Positions 18,790 through 27,820 of a stretch of 55,406 bases of DNA are shown here, in pieces. The stretch's first letter is position 1. The number at the start of each line of letters is the position of its first letter. This stretch comes from Bacteroidota bacterium (GTDB taxonomy: Bacteria > Bacteroidota > Bacteroidia > Chitinophagales > Chitinophagaceae). The stretch covers positions 1-55,406 of the forward strand of contig JAFDYG010000550.1 in NCBI GenBank assembly GCA_018267545.1. Reading direction: 5' to 3'. Made by a program: the position numbers and the translations under genes. The notes beneath the pieces are model-generated. The model was not told where the DNA came from, searched no databases, and saw only the letters and a program-made list of their open reading frames with translations.

Positions 18790-19872
18790 CTAAATGGAAT
18801 CCCAGCCATTCTTTTTCGCATAGGCGATCAGCCAGGCCGTTACCTCGGTATAGGTAACGATCCCTTTCGGCTGATGATTGGCCCTTAGATAGCCCCCATA
18901 CAGCCGCCAGATATGCGTCTCCATCGGGTTGGCATACTTCCGGTTATACGCCTGCAGCTCGCGAAAATCCTGGCGAATCCCCGGTCGCAGCTTTTCCCGG
19001 AATCCCTTGGCCAGCGTAGAATCCCGGCCATAAAGCTCCGAAGCCGCATACAGGTACAGCTCGAAATAAGCCGAATACCGGAAAGCTTCGTCGCTCGAGG
19101 AACGGGCCGAAAGATAGCCCGCAAAGTTTGCCTCATTCTCCTTCGCATATCCCAGCTGATGTCCCATCTCGTGACAGGTCGTGTAGGGTTGGGTAAACGC
19201 AGGAACGACCGTATTGAGCTGCGCCTCCCCGGTGAAAGGATTATAGTATCCGCTGAAGCCGATATAAGCTCCAATCCCGCTAAAGAGAGACGACTTTACC
19301 GAAGGGTTCTTATAAGCAAAACGCTCGTCTTTATACGACAGGCTATCGTAAGCCCCCACCGCGGCCCTATATACAAAATGTGAGGAACTTAGCTCCGGAC
19401 GACGCAGTCTCGCCATACTATCGAGATTGTTGAGATGCCCCGCAATCCGCCCCACCAGCTCGGTCAGTTCGGCTGTCGTATAGGGTTTGACCGTCAGCTG
19501 CAGCTGGGAAGCAATCCCCTGCCGGTCATAGTTGAGCCCCCAAAGCCCGTTAAAAAGCACGTAGACCCACAGTAAGAAAAATACAACACGCCTAAACGCC
19601 CCCAGCAGCCATTGCCACCCCGCCTCTCGCCTGACCAGTCTCCGGATCAGCCTGACCAGCCCATAGATCCCGCCGATCAGCAGGATCCCATAGAAGACGT
19701 CTCCGATACTAAAAGGTATCCATCCAAAAAGAATACGCTGCAAACGGGACAGGAAAAGATAAAAACCCCTGGAGTAATATTTTTCGACGGCGTCCGGCCA
19801 CATCGAGAAGACCTTTATAACCACAGCCAGTACTACCAGACATATCCATGCTATTTTTCGTTTAGTCGACAT
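18790..19872 (-). CDS. DUF3810-family membrane protein with HExxH metallopeptidase-like motif
   Basis: The product has 360 residues. Three membrane helices lie near the N-terminus (about 8-25, 53-75 and 88-112). A soluble part then carries TCHEMGHQLGYAKENEANFAGYL, a HEMGH zinc site with a downstream glutamate (ENEANF) in the position expected of a gluzincin. This makes a membrane-anchored protease plausible, but the family is uncharacterised. The gene ends exactly at the dcd stop and starts 62 bases from the divergent acyl-CoA carboxylase gene. Confidence 0.87.
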   Translation of the reverse strand: MSTKRKIAWICLVVLAVVIKVFSMWPDAVEKYYSRGFYLFLSRLQRILFGWIPFSIGDVFYGILLIGGIYGLVRLIRRLVRREAGWQWLLGAFRRVVFFLLWVYVLFNGLWGLNYDRQGIASQLQLTVKPYTTAELTELVGRIAGHLNNLDSMARLRRPELSSSHFVYRAAVGAYDSLSYKDERFAYKNPSVKSSLFSGIGAYIGFSGYYNPFTGEAQLNTVVPAFTQPYTTCHEMGHQLGYAKENEANFAGYLSARSSSDEAFRYSAYFELYLYAASELYGRDSTLAKGFREKLRPGIRQDFRELQAYNRKYANPMETHIWRLYGGYLRANHQPKGIVTYTEVTAWLIAYAKKNGWDSI

Positions 19873-19934
19873 AGGGCTAAAAATACTCCAATAATTAGAC
19901 CAGCCATGTTAAATTGCACCCATAACTGGTTGCC

Positions 19935-21572
19935 ATGAATTCGAACACCCTGGATTTCAACAAGAACGAAGATGTCATGCGTCAGGCCCTTAGCCAATTG
20001 AGGACTCGTTTTGACAAAATTGCACTGGGAGGCGGGAAAAAAGCCATCGAAAAACAAAAAGAAAAGAACAAGCTCACGCCCCGCGAGCGTATCGCCTACC
20101 TCATCGACGAAGGCTCCTCCTTTATCGAGCTGGGCGCTTTCGCCGGCTACGAGATGTATGAAGACCAGGGAGGCTGTCCCGCCGGTGGTACCGTTGGCGG
20201 CATCGGCTACGTCAGCGGCCGGCAGTGTATCATCGTTGCCAACGACCAAACCGTAAAAGCAGGCGCCTGGTTCCCCATAACCGGTAAAAAGAATCTGCGT
20301 CTGCAGGAGATCGCCATGGAGAATCACCTGCCCGTCGTCTATCTCGTCGATAGCGCCGGTGTCTTTCTCCCCATGCAGGATGAAATCTTCCCCGATAAAG
20401 AGCACTTCGGCCGTATCTTTCGTAATAATGCGCGGATGAGCGCCCTCGGCATCACACAGATCGCCGCCGTCATGGGCCCCTGCGTAGCAGGCGGCGCCTA
20501 CCTCCCCATCATGAGCGACGAGACCCTGATGGTCGAAGGCAACGGTTCCATCTTCCTCGCCGGCCCCTATCTCGTAAAGGCAGCCATCGGCGAAGACATC
20601 GACGCCGAAACGCTCGGCGGAGCTATCACCCATACAGAGATGTCCGGAATCGCGGACTATCGGTTCAAGACCGAACAGGAATGCCTGGACCAGGTCAAAA
20701 AAATCATGAGCCGTCTGGGTGCACCGACGGCCAGCCCCTTTGACCGCATTGCACCCAAAGCACCCGCCAAATCCGCAGAAGACCTCTATGGCATCTTCCC
20801 CGCCGACGCGACCAAGCCCTACGACATGACAAACATTATCGAGTGTATCGTAGACAACGGCAGCTTCGAACAGTTCAAAGAAGACTATGGCAAGACCATT
20901 TTATGTGGCTATGCCCGCATCGAAGGCTGGGCCGTAGGTGTCGTCGCCAACCAGCGCAAGGTCGTCAAGAGCAGGAAGGGGGAAATGCAGATGGGTGGCG
21001 TCATCTATAACGACAGCGCCGACAAGGCCGCCCGCTTTATAATGAATTGCAACCAGAAGAAGATACCGCTGGTCTTCCTCCAGGACGTCACCGGCTTTAT
21101 GGTGGGCTCTCGCAGCGAGCATGCCGGCATCATCAAGGACGGCGCCAAGCTGGTCAATGCCGTCGCCAACTCCGTCGTACCCAAGATCACCATCATCGTC
21201 GGCAATTCCTATGGCGCAGGCAACTACGCCATGTGCGGCAAAGCCTATGACCCACGCTTCATCTACGCCTGGCCCACCGCCCGTATCGCAGTCATGGGCG
21301 GAGAACAAGCCGCCAAAACCCTGCTCCAAATCCAGGTCGGCGCCCTGAAAGCAAAAGGACAGGAGATAGACCCGGCGGAAGAAAAGAAATTACTGGATGA
21401 GATCAAAGGCCGCTACGACCGCCAGACCTCTCCTTATTATGCAGCAGCGCGCCTCTGGGTAGACGCCATCATCGACCCCGCCGACACGCGTCGCGTCATC
21501 GCCGAAGGACTGCACGCCGCGTCGCAAAACCCGATTATAGAAGATTTTAAAACAGGAGTATTTCAAGTATAG
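19935..21572 (+). CDS. Acyl-CoA carboxylase carboxyltransferase (beta) subunit, methylcrotonyl-CoA-carboxylase-like
   Basis: The product has 545 residues, as expected for a two-lobed crotonase-fold carboxyltransferase. Diagnostic pieces are LTPRERIAYLIDEGSSFIELG, the MCC-like HFGRIFRNNARMSALGITQ, VMGPCVAGGAYLPIMSDE, FLQDVTGFMVGSRSEHAGI, WPTARIAVMGGEQAAKTL, and ARLWVDAIIDPADTRRV near the end. The partner biotin carboxylase (alpha) subunit is not in the window. The sequence is nearer to methylcrotonyl-CoA than to propionyl-CoA carboxylase, so leucine breakdown is likely, but related substrates are possible. rnhA follows after 9 bases and may share its transcript. Confidence 0.92.
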   Translation: MNSNTLDFNKNEDVMRQALSQLRTRFDKIALGGGKKAIEKQKEKNKLTPRERIAYLIDEGSSFIELGAFAGYEMYEDQGGCPAGGTVGGIGYVSGRQCIIVANDQTVKAGAWFPITGKKNLRLQEIAMENHLPVVYLVDSAGVFLPMQDEIFPDKEHFGRIFRNNARMSALGITQIAAVMGPCVAGGAYLPIMSDETLMVEGNGSIFLAGPYLVKAAIGEDIDAETLGGAITHTEMSGIADYRFKTEQECLDQVKKIMSRLGAPTASPFDRIAPKAPAKSAEDLYGIFPADATKPYDMTNIIECIVDNGSFEQFKEDYGKTILCGYARIEGWAVGVVANQRKVVKSRKGEMQMGGVIYNDSADKAARFIMNCNQKKIPLVFLQDVTGFMVGSRSEHAGIIKDGAKLVNAVANSVVPKITIIVGNSYGAGNYAMCGKAYDPRFIYAWPTARIAVMGGEQAAKTLLQIQVGALKAKGQEIDPAEEKKLLDEIKGRYDRQTSPYYAAARLWVDAIIDPADTRRVIAEGLHAASQNPIIEDFKTGVFQV

Positions 21573-21581
21573 ACCAACCTT

Positions 21582-22046
21582 ATGACCAACGAGCTGACCA
21601 TGTATACCGACGGCTCCTCCCGCGGCAATCCCGGCCCGGGTGGATATGGAACGATTCTTTTCTGGGGCAGCCACCGCAAGGAGCTATCAGGAGGCTATCG
21701 ACGTACGACCAACAACCGGATGGAGCTGATGGCCGTCATCGCCGGTCTCGAAGCCCTGAAGAGAGAGGGACTAAAGATTACCGTTTATTCGGATAGCCAA
21801 TACGTCGTCAAAGCCGTAGAGCAAGGCTGGCTAAAAAACTGGATCGCGACAAACTTCAAAGGCGGTAAAAAGAACAAAGACCTCTGGCTGCACTATCATG
21901 AACTAGCCAGGAAGAACAACGTCCGTTTCGTCTGGGTCAAAGGCCATGCGGACAACCCTTATAATAATCGATGCGACGAGCTCGCCACTTCCGCCGCAGA
22001 CGGCCGAAACCTTCAGATCGACGAAGGCTTCGAAGCCGAAGCGTAA
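21582..22046 (+). CDS. rnhA: Ribonuclease HI
   Basis: The product has 154 residues, typical for the bacterial enzyme that removes RNA from RNA-DNA hybrids. The acidic active-site residues are seen in MYTDGSSRGNPGPGG, TTNNRMELMAVIAGLEAL, TVYSDSQYVVKAV and the late NNRCDELATSAA, with the conserved histidine in VKGHADNPYN. The basic handle KGGKKNKDLW is present. It lies 9 bases downstream of the carboxyltransferase gene and ends one base from the convergent manA. Confidence 0.96.
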   Translation: MTNELTMYTDGSSRGNPGPGGYGTILFWGSHRKELSGGYRRTTNNRMELMAVIAGLEALKREGLKITVYSDSQYVVKAVEQGWLKNWIATNFKGGKKNKDLWLHYHELARKNNVRFVWVKGHADNPYNNRCDELATSAADGRNLQIDEGFEAEA

Positions 22047-22047
22047 C

Positions 22048-23259
22048 CTACAACGCTCCCGGAGGCACCGACGCACGATACAATACAGAATCATCCTGCG
22101 CCACCAGGTCGAACCTGGCCTGGTGAAACGCCAGGAACGCATCCCCCGTCTTTCTTGAAAAAGGAGGCGTACCTTCGTGCTCCACTACACCGATCTTCCC
22201 TTCCAGCACGATATAGATCTCCACCGAATGCGCACGCACCGTCACCGTCTCCCCTTTTAAAAGGCTGACCTTGCTCAGCTCGAAATCCGGCGCAGGTGTA
22301 CGATATACGGCGATATGTCCCGGCGTGGAATCTTCCATGATCACCCGCGGGTGTGTGGCTTCGAATTTAACGTGCTTCAGCAGCTCCGGCACATCGACGT
22401 GCTTAGGCGTCAGCCCGCCCCTCAATACATTATCCGAGTTGGCCATGATCTCCACATTCTGCCCCTCCAGGTAGGCGTGCGGCAGTCCGGCATCCTGAAA
22501 GATCGCTTCCCCCGGATGCATATTCAATAAATTGAAGAAATAAATGGAGAAGATACCCCGGTCTATTTTCCCGGGCTCGTCGTACGTCAGGGCCGCACGA
22601 GCCGCCCAAAAATGCTCTTCGCTTTTGCTCAGCCGCTGCTCCTTATAAAGCGGGAGTATCCGGTCCAGCAGCGGCTGAAGCACGGCATTCACCTCCTGCT
22701 GCGGCATTTCCATCGCCGTCTTGTACAATCCCTGATAGCCCTGCTTCTGAAAGACGGGAACCAGGAAAGCAAGCTCCGGCACAGCCAGCAGGACTGCCTC
22801 CAGATCCTCGGCCGGCTTGAAGCCATGCAAGAGGTAGAATTCACTCAGCGCCAGCATCAGCTCCGGCTTATGGTTGTCATCCTTATAGTTCCGGTTGGGC
22901 GCATCGAGCGCAACTCCCTTTTTATTTTCTGCAGCAAACTCCAGCTCGGCATTCTTCTTGGTAGGATGCACCTGGATGGACAGCATATCCTTTACGTCAA
23001 GGATTTTCAACAGGTAGGGCAGACGGCCAAACTTCCCCGACGTATAAGAACCCAGCCGATCCTCGGGCGATTCCTGTATATACTTATCGAGAGGGCCTCC
23101 ATCGACCAAAAGCGCAGGGGCATTTACGTGCGCCCCCATCCAGTATTCCGCAAACGGCTTGTTGCCCGGATTATCCATCGACAATAACCGCGGCAAAAAG
23201 CTGGTTCCGCCCCACGCATAATGTTGTACTTTACCCTGCAATTGAAAGACTTTTTTCAT
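22048..23259 (-). CDS. manA: Mannose-6-phosphate isomerase, class I
   Basis: The product has 403 residues. It interconverts mannose-6-phosphate and fructose-6-phosphate with zinc. Visible motifs are VQHYAWGGTSFLP, KPFAEYWMGAHVNAPA, the zinc-binding LSIQVHPTKKNAE, and FQDAGLPHAYLEGQNVEIMA followed by SDNVLRGGLTPKH. The C-terminal cupin ends in GDAFLAFHQ. The start is only 20 bases from the divergent yraN start, so the promoters of both must overlap each other's 5' coding ends. Confidence 0.95.
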   Translation of the reverse strand: MKKVFQLQGKVQHYAWGGTSFLPRLLSMDNPGNKPFAEYWMGAHVNAPALLVDGGPLDKYIQESPEDRLGSYTSGKFGRLPYLLKILDVKDMLSIQVHPTKKNAELEFAAENKKGVALDAPNRNYKDDNHKPELMLALSEFYLLHGFKPAEDLEAVLLAVPELAFLVPVFQKQGYQGLYKTAMEMPQQEVNAVLQPLLDRILPLYKEQRLSKSEEHFWAARAALTYDEPGKIDRGIFSIYFFNLLNMHPGEAIFQDAGLPHAYLEGQNVEIMANSDNVLRGGLTPKHVDVPELLKHVKFEATHPRVIMEDSTPGHIAVYRTPAPDFELSKVSLLKGETVTVRAHSVEIYIVLEGKIGVVEHEGTPPFSRKTGDAFLAFHQARFDLVAQDDSVLYRASVPPGAL

Positions 23260-23279
23260 GCTGTAATATTAAGTAAAAA

Positions 23280-23630
23280 ATGCGTCCACACATTCAGACC
23301 GGAAAGAAAGGAGAAGAGCTCGCCATCGAATGGCTAAAAGCCAATGGCTATGCCATTCTTTCCCGTAACTGGCGCTACGGACGCCACGAAATAGACATCA
23401 TCGCCAGCAAGCAAAAAATCCTACATATTATTGAAGTAAAATCCCGGCGATCGACTACCTATGGCCAGCCGGAAGAAAGCGTAGGCCGTAAAAAAATTCA
23501 GCACATCATGCAGGGCGCATCGGGCTGGCTGTTGAAATTCCCCGGTCACAAGCGAATACAATACGACGTGCTGAGCATCGTCCTGTCTCCCGAGCCGGAA
23601 TTCTTCCTGATCGAAGACGTCTGTTTATAG
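23280..23630 (+). CDS. yraN: YraN (UPF0102) family endonuclease-like protein
   Basis: The product has 116 residues, the full family length. The restriction-endonuclease-like core is seen in GKKGEELAIEWLKANGY, RNWRYGRHEIDIIASK and HIIEVKSRRS, giving the E...D...ExK arrangement; QPEESVGRKKIQHIMQ follows. The family is widespread and its cellular role is not settled. It is divergent from manA, and its last 6 bases overlap the end of the YkgJ-type gene. Confidence 0.93.
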   Translation: MRPHIQTGKKGEELAIEWLKANGYAILSRNWRYGRHEIDIIASKQKILHIIEVKSRRSTTYGQPEESVGRKKIQHIMQGASGWLLKFPGHKRIQYDVLSIVLSPEPEFFLIEDVCL

Positions 23631-24134
23631 CTCGCCGTTCGCCGCCTTTTCCATAACTCCCTCTACAAGCCGGTAAGTAGCAGGACAAAATTCGATGTTT
23701 TGCTTATACATATGCATATAGTCGGCTCCCATCGCCTTCTTATGATGAGGGAAGCCCGCACAATCCCGGGGCCGGACCGCATAGATATCACACATATTGG
23801 TCTTTAGATCCAGAAACTGACAGGGCTGCTTGACGTTCATCCAGTCCCCCGTTCTGTCCTTATACAGCCATTTCTCGCGAAACGCCTTTTCAGACATATT
23901 CAGATGTTTGGAAATACGACGGATGTCTTCTTTTGTATAGGTAGGCGACATCGTCTTGCAGCAGTTGGCGCAATCCAGGCAATCCGTGCGTTCCCAGGCT
24001 TTTATATCCGCTTCCACCTGATGCAGCTTTACCCCTTTGGGATACCTCTTCTCCAAACGGGTAAGAAACCCTTTGATCTTCCTCTTATTCAGCTTAACCT
24101 GCTGCCGGAACTGACGTAAATCGACTGTTGCCAT
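23625..24134 (-). CDS. YkgJ-family cysteine-cluster protein
   Basis: The product has 169 residues. The metal-binding cysteines are in DCLDCANCCKTMSPTY (near residues 54-60) and later in QPCQFLDLKTNMCDIY and RPRDCAGFPHH, the usual CxxCxxCC...C...C...C layout of the zinc- or iron-chelating family. The N-terminal basic helix (RQFRQQVKLNKRKIKGFLTRL) is unassigned. The promoter is probably at 24157-24164, where the minus strand reads TAGGTTTG, an exact -7 match, though no good -33 box is found. The gene overlaps the end of yraN by 6 bases. Confidence 0.87.
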   Translation of the reverse strand: MATVDLRQFRQQVKLNKRKIKGFLTRLEKRYPKGVKLHQVEADIKAWERTDCLDCANCCKTMSPTYTKEDIRRISKHLNMSEKAFREKWLYKDRTGDWMNVKQPCQFLDLKTNMCDIYAVRPRDCAGFPHHKKAMGADYMHMYKQNIEFCPATYRLVEGVMEKAANGEL

Positions 24135-24394
24135 GTAAATTTTTAATTAAAGCAGACAAACCTACGGGAAAATGTACAATTCCCGTTATTGACTGCAATT
24201 TCGATCATAAAAGACTAATCGTCAATATCTACATGAGTAAAAAGATGCATATTTCTTAACCAATTATTAACCGCCCATTAACTTGGAAAATCATTTTAAT
24301 TGTTTGATATAATATTTCCACTTATATTTATAGCGCTAACAATACTATACTGCCTAATTAGTCAACAATGAGAAAACACACGCAGAAACCGGCT

Positions 24395-24412
24395 ACGGTC
24401 ATGTATGACCGT
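24395..24412. promoter_or_regulatory. Operator-like palindrome upstream of the second susC
   Basis: ACGGTCAT-GT-ATGACCGT is a perfect inverted repeat with 8-base arms; an outer GG (24391-24392) and CC (24415-24416) also match symmetrically. Its size and short spacer suit a dimeric regulator. It lies about 195 bases before the susC start. Confidence 0.4.
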
Positions 24413-24505
24413 TACCATACCGAACTCCCTCCCCCCCTATTTAATCGGTTATTATTTTTCCAAAGAATTACATCTTAATCTGATCATTCCATAAAGGAAT
24501 TGTCC

Positions 24506-24527
24506 ACCATCAAATTTTTTTGATGGT
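24506..24527. repeat. Hairpin ACCATCAAA-TTTT-TTTGATGGT
   Basis: Perfect 9-bp stem with a four-T loop, 80 bases before the susC start. It may be a leader hairpin or a protein-binding site. Confidence 0.4.
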
Positions 24528-24537
24528 AAGGTTCTTT

Positions 24538-24568
24538 TTGCCCTGCCCAAACCGGACAGGCGGGGCAA
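24538..24568 (+). repeat. GC-rich leader hairpin just before the second susC
   Basis: TTGCCCTGCC (24538-24547) pairs with GGCGGGGCAA (24559-24568) with one G-U pair around an 11-base loop, 38 bases before the ATG. No T run follows, so it is not a simple terminator; it may affect mRNA stability or translation. Confidence 0.35.
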
Positions 24569-24606
24569 CTGCATATTCTTTTTTCATCAATCAAAACAAA
24601 CAGCAA

Positions 24607-27600
24607 ATGAGAAGACTACTAACACTGTCCATTGTGCTCGCTTTTTGTGCACAAAGCATCTTTGCACAAACCCGATCCGTGACGGGTAGAATCACAGACG
24701 ACAAGGGGGAGCCTATTCCCTTTGCCACCATCCTCGTAAAAGGCCATCCGAAAGGCGTTTCAGCCGATCAGAATGGCAACTTCCTTACGAAGGTCAACCC
24801 CGGTGAAACGCTCGTTTTTTCCTCCGCCGGCTATGCGACCAAAGAGCTTCGCATCGGCAGCGAAAGCACGGTCAATATGGCCCTGTCCCGAAACGAGGGA
24901 GCCATCGAAGAAGTGGTCGTGACCGCCCTCGGTATCAAACGTACCAAGAATACGCTTCCCTATGCCGCACAGTCGGTGAACGGTGATGACGTCAGCCGCA
25001 TCCGCACCGGTAATGCCGTCAGCGCCCTTTCCGGAAAGGTTTCGGGTGTGGAAATCCGCCAGGGCAACGCCATGGGTGGTTCTACCAACGTGATCATCCG
25101 CGGTAATAAATCGTTCCTGAACAACAACCAGGCGCTGTTCGTTGTGGACGGCGTTCCTTTCAACAACTCGAATACCAATACGGCTGCACAGCAGCGCGGC
25201 GGCGGCGGCTACGACTATGGTAATGCCGCAGCGGATATCAACCCCGATGACATCGAGAATATCAACGTCCTCAAAGGCGCGGCTTCCTCGGCGCTTTACG
25301 GCTCCCGCGGTTTCAACGGGGTCGTAATGATCACGACCAAACAAGGGCGTAAAGGCATGAATTTAACGGTAAACGCCGGTTTGACGGCGGGCAGGATCGA
25401 CAAGTCTACTTTCCCGAAATACCAGAACCAATATGGCGCAGGTTACTCCTCCGCCTACCAGAAGGATGGATTCCTGTATTTCGACGTACTGGGCAACGGC
25501 ACAAAAGAGCTGGTTGTTCCGACTTCGGAGGATGCCTCCTACGGCGCAAAGTTCGACCCGAACCTGCTGGTTTATCACTGGGACGCTTTTGACCCCACTT
25601 CTCCTTATTACCATACAAAGAGACCATGGGTAGCCGCCAAGAACGACCCCTCTACTTTCTACGAGACTTCCATCTCCAACAATACGAGCATCCGCATGGA
25701 TGGCGCAAACGACAAAGGCAATTATAAGATGGGCTTCACCCGCAACGACGAAAAGGGAACCCTGCCCAACAGCCACCTGACAAAGAATACGTTCAATTTC
25801 GGCGGCAGCTACCAGGTCGCACGAGGTCTCACGGCATCGGCCAGTGTAAACTACTCCCGGATGACGGGGCTTGGCCGGTATGGAACGGGCTATAGCGGTT
25901 TGAACCTCAACCAGAATTTCCGCCAGTGGTACCAGACCAACGTCGATATCCAGGAGCAGAAAGAGGCTTACTTCCGTACAGGAAAGAACGTCACCTGGAA
26001 CTGGTCCGATCCTTCGACACCAGCCGGCACCGTTGCAAAATACACCAACAACTACTACTGGACCCGCTACAAAAACTACGAGAACGACAGCCGTAACCGC
26101 ACCTTCGGTTATTTCGCGCTGAACTACAAAGCGACCAGCTGGCTGAGCTTTATCGGTCGTGTAGCCACGGACAACTACGACGAGATGCAGGAGGAACGCA
26201 TTGCCGTCGGCAGCCAGGGCACTCCTGCCTACACCCGGTTCAACCATCACTTCAACGAAACCAACTACGACCTGATCGCGAACGTAGACAAGAATCTTAC
26301 GCCTGACCTGAACCTGAGAGCTCTTGCCGGTTTCAACAAGCGGAAGCAGGACGAAAACTCTATTCTCGCTACCACCAGCGGCGGTCTTGTCGTGCCTGAT
26401 TTCTATGCTATTTCCAACTCGAAAGGCACTGCCCCTTCACCGACGGAAAAGTATAATCCTGTAGCAGTCGACGGCTATTTCGGCGGGGCAACGCTCACCT
26501 ACCAGAATTTCCTGTCGCTCGATGGTTCCTATCGTAATGACCGTTCGTCGACGCTGCCTAAAGGCCATAACAGCTACTCCTACTACTCCGTGAGCGGCAG
26601 CTGGCAGTTCGCGCATCACCTTTCCAATCTCACCTGGCTGTCCAGCGGTAAGCTGAGAGCCAACTACGCGACGGTCGGTAATGACGCGCCCGCCCTGGCC
26701 CTGAAGGATGCCTACGACGTGAACTCTCCTTTTGGAAGCACGCTGCTCTATTCCTTACCCGACACGAAGAACAATCCGAATCTAAAGCCCGAGCGCACCA
26801 AGAGCAAGGAAATCGGTCTGGAAGCATCGTTCCTGCGCGGCCGGGTTGGGTTTGACCTGACTTACTACCGTACGAATACGACCGACCAGATCTATCCCGT
26901 CAATATCTCGAATGCCACGGGCTATGCTTCCAAATACGTAAACGCCGGTAACGTGTTGAACCAGGGTTTCGAAGCGACGGTTTACTTTACCCCGGTAAAA
27001 ACACAAGACTTCAACTGGACGGTAAATGTCAACTGGACGCGCAACCGCAGCAAGGTGATCTCGCTCTTCGAAGGAACACAAAACCTGCTGATCACCAGCT
27101 CACAGAGCGGCGTCACGATCAACGCCACCGTTGGTCAGCCTTACGGCACCATCCAGGGCAAGACCAGCTATATGCTGAATGGCCGCAATCTCATCGCCTC
27201 CACCGGCTATGACAGCGTTACGACGACAACCAACAACGTGCTGGGCAATTCGAACCCCGACTGGATCGGCGGCATCTACAACACGTTTAAGTACAAGCGC
27301 TTCTCTCTCGGCTTCCTCGTAGACATGCGCCAGGGCGGCAGCCTGTATTCCCTCGATATGTACTATGCAGCACAGACCGGCGTCCTGCCGAATTCCGCAG
27401 GTCTGAATGACCTCGGCAATCCTCAGCGCAACACCCTTGCTGACGGCGGCGGTGTCATCCTGCCCGGTGTTACAGCCGATGGAAAAGCCAATACAAAGCG
27501 CGTGCTCGTCAACGCCAAGTCACCCACCAAACCCAATTCTCAGTTTATCTACGATGCGAGCTATATCAAGCTGCGTGAGGTCGTATTCTCTTATAGCCTG

Positions 27601-27801
27601 CCTTCGAGCTTATGGGGTAACGCGTCTTTTATCAAGGGAATGGAATTTTCGGTCGTTGGCCGCAATCTGTGGCTGATTCACAAGAATCTGCCTTATGCAG
27701 ATCCCGAAGAAAATCTTTCTTCCGGCAACTCCCAGGGTTACCAGAGCGGTGCCTATCCGACAACCCGTTCGCTCGGCGTCAACCTGAAAGTAAAACTCTA
27801 A
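24607..27801 (+). CDS. SusC/RagA-family TonB-linked outer membrane receptor
   Basis: The product has 1064 residues from the ATG at 24607. The open frame extends 29 codons upstream, but the sequence there (MMVRFFLPCPNRTGGATAYS) is encoded by the leader hairpins and does not look like protein; MRRLLTLSIVLAFCAQSIFAQ is a proper signal peptide. Domains: signal, carboxypeptidase-regulatory-like domain (about 22-100), EEVVVTALGIKRTKN, plug with DINPDDIENINVLKGAAS and YGSRGFNGVVMITTKQG, and a barrel ending GVNLKVKL. It pairs with the SusD gene 19 bases downstream. No sigma or anti-sigma gene is next to it, so control probably comes from elsewhere. Confidence 0.94.
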   Translation: MRRLLTLSIVLAFCAQSIFAQTRSVTGRITDDKGEPIPFATILVKGHPKGVSADQNGNFLTKVNPGETLVFSSAGYATKELRIGSESTVNMALSRNEGAIEEVVVTALGIKRTKNTLPYAAQSVNGDDVSRIRTGNAVSALSGKVSGVEIRQGNAMGGSTNVIIRGNKSFLNNNQALFVVDGVPFNNSNTNTAAQQRGGGGYDYGNAAADINPDDIENINVLKGAASSALYGSRGFNGVVMITTKQGRKGMNLTVNAGLTAGRIDKSTFPKYQNQYGAGYSSAYQKDGFLYFDVLGNGTKELVVPTSEDASYGAKFDPNLLVYHWDAFDPTSPYYHTKRPWVAAKNDPSTFYETSISNNTSIRMDGANDKGNYKMGFTRNDEKGTLPNSHLTKNTFNFGGSYQVARGLTASASVNYSRMTGLGRYGTGYSGLNLNQNFRQWYQTNVDIQEQKEAYFRTGKNVTWNWSDPSTPAGTVAKYTNNYYWTRYKNYENDSRNRTFGYFALNYKATSWLSFIGRVATDNYDEMQEERIAVGSQGTPAYTRFNHHFNETNYDLIANVDKNLTPDLNLRALAGFNKRKQDENSILATTSGGLVVPDFYAISNSKGTAPSPTEKYNPVAVDGYFGGATLTYQNFLSLDGSYRNDRSSTLPKGHNSYSYYSVSGSWQFAHHLSNLTWLSSGKLRANYATVGNDAPALALKDAYDVNSPFGSTLLYSLPDTKNNPNLKPERTKSKEIGLEASFLRGRVGFDLTYYRTNTTDQIYPVNISNATGYASKYVNAGNVLNQGFEATVYFTPVKTQDFNWTVNVNWTRNRSKVISLFEGTQNLLITSSQSGVTINATVGQPYGTIQGKTSYMLNGRNLIASTGYDSVTTTTNNVLGNSNPDWIGGIYNTFKYKRFSLGFLVDMRQGGSLYSLDMYYAAQTGVLPNSAGLNDLGNPQRNTLADGGGVILPGVTADGKANTKRVLVNAKSPTKPNSQFIYDASYIKLREVVFSYSLPSSLWGNASFIKGMEFSVVGRNLWLIHKNLPYADPEENLSSGNSQGYQSGAYPTTRSLGVNLKVKL

Positions 27802-27820
27802 TTTAAAAAACAAGATATTT

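Larger units (their letters stand above)
24135..24606. other. 472-base AT-rich regulatory region upstream of the second susC
   Basis: This is the longest gene-free stretch in the window and it holds several structures. ACGGGAA (24164-24170) pairs with TTCCCGT (24180-24186) beside the ykgJ promoter. The 18-base palindrome at 24395-24412 and the hairpins at 24506-24527 and 24538-24568 are listed separately. A 36-codon frame (24368-24478, ATG to TAA) covers the palindrome but has no other support. A clear TAnnTTTG promoter for susC was not found. Confidence 0.5.

Noticed and set aside
24368-24478. 36-codon frame with an ATG in the susC upstream region
   Set aside because: It covers the palindrome, has no membrane or leader-peptide character and no initiation context; chance is sufficient.
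24520-24606. N-terminal extension of the second SusC from the ATG at 24520
   Set aside because: The extension is encoded by the leader hairpins, and the signal peptide begins cleanly at 24607.
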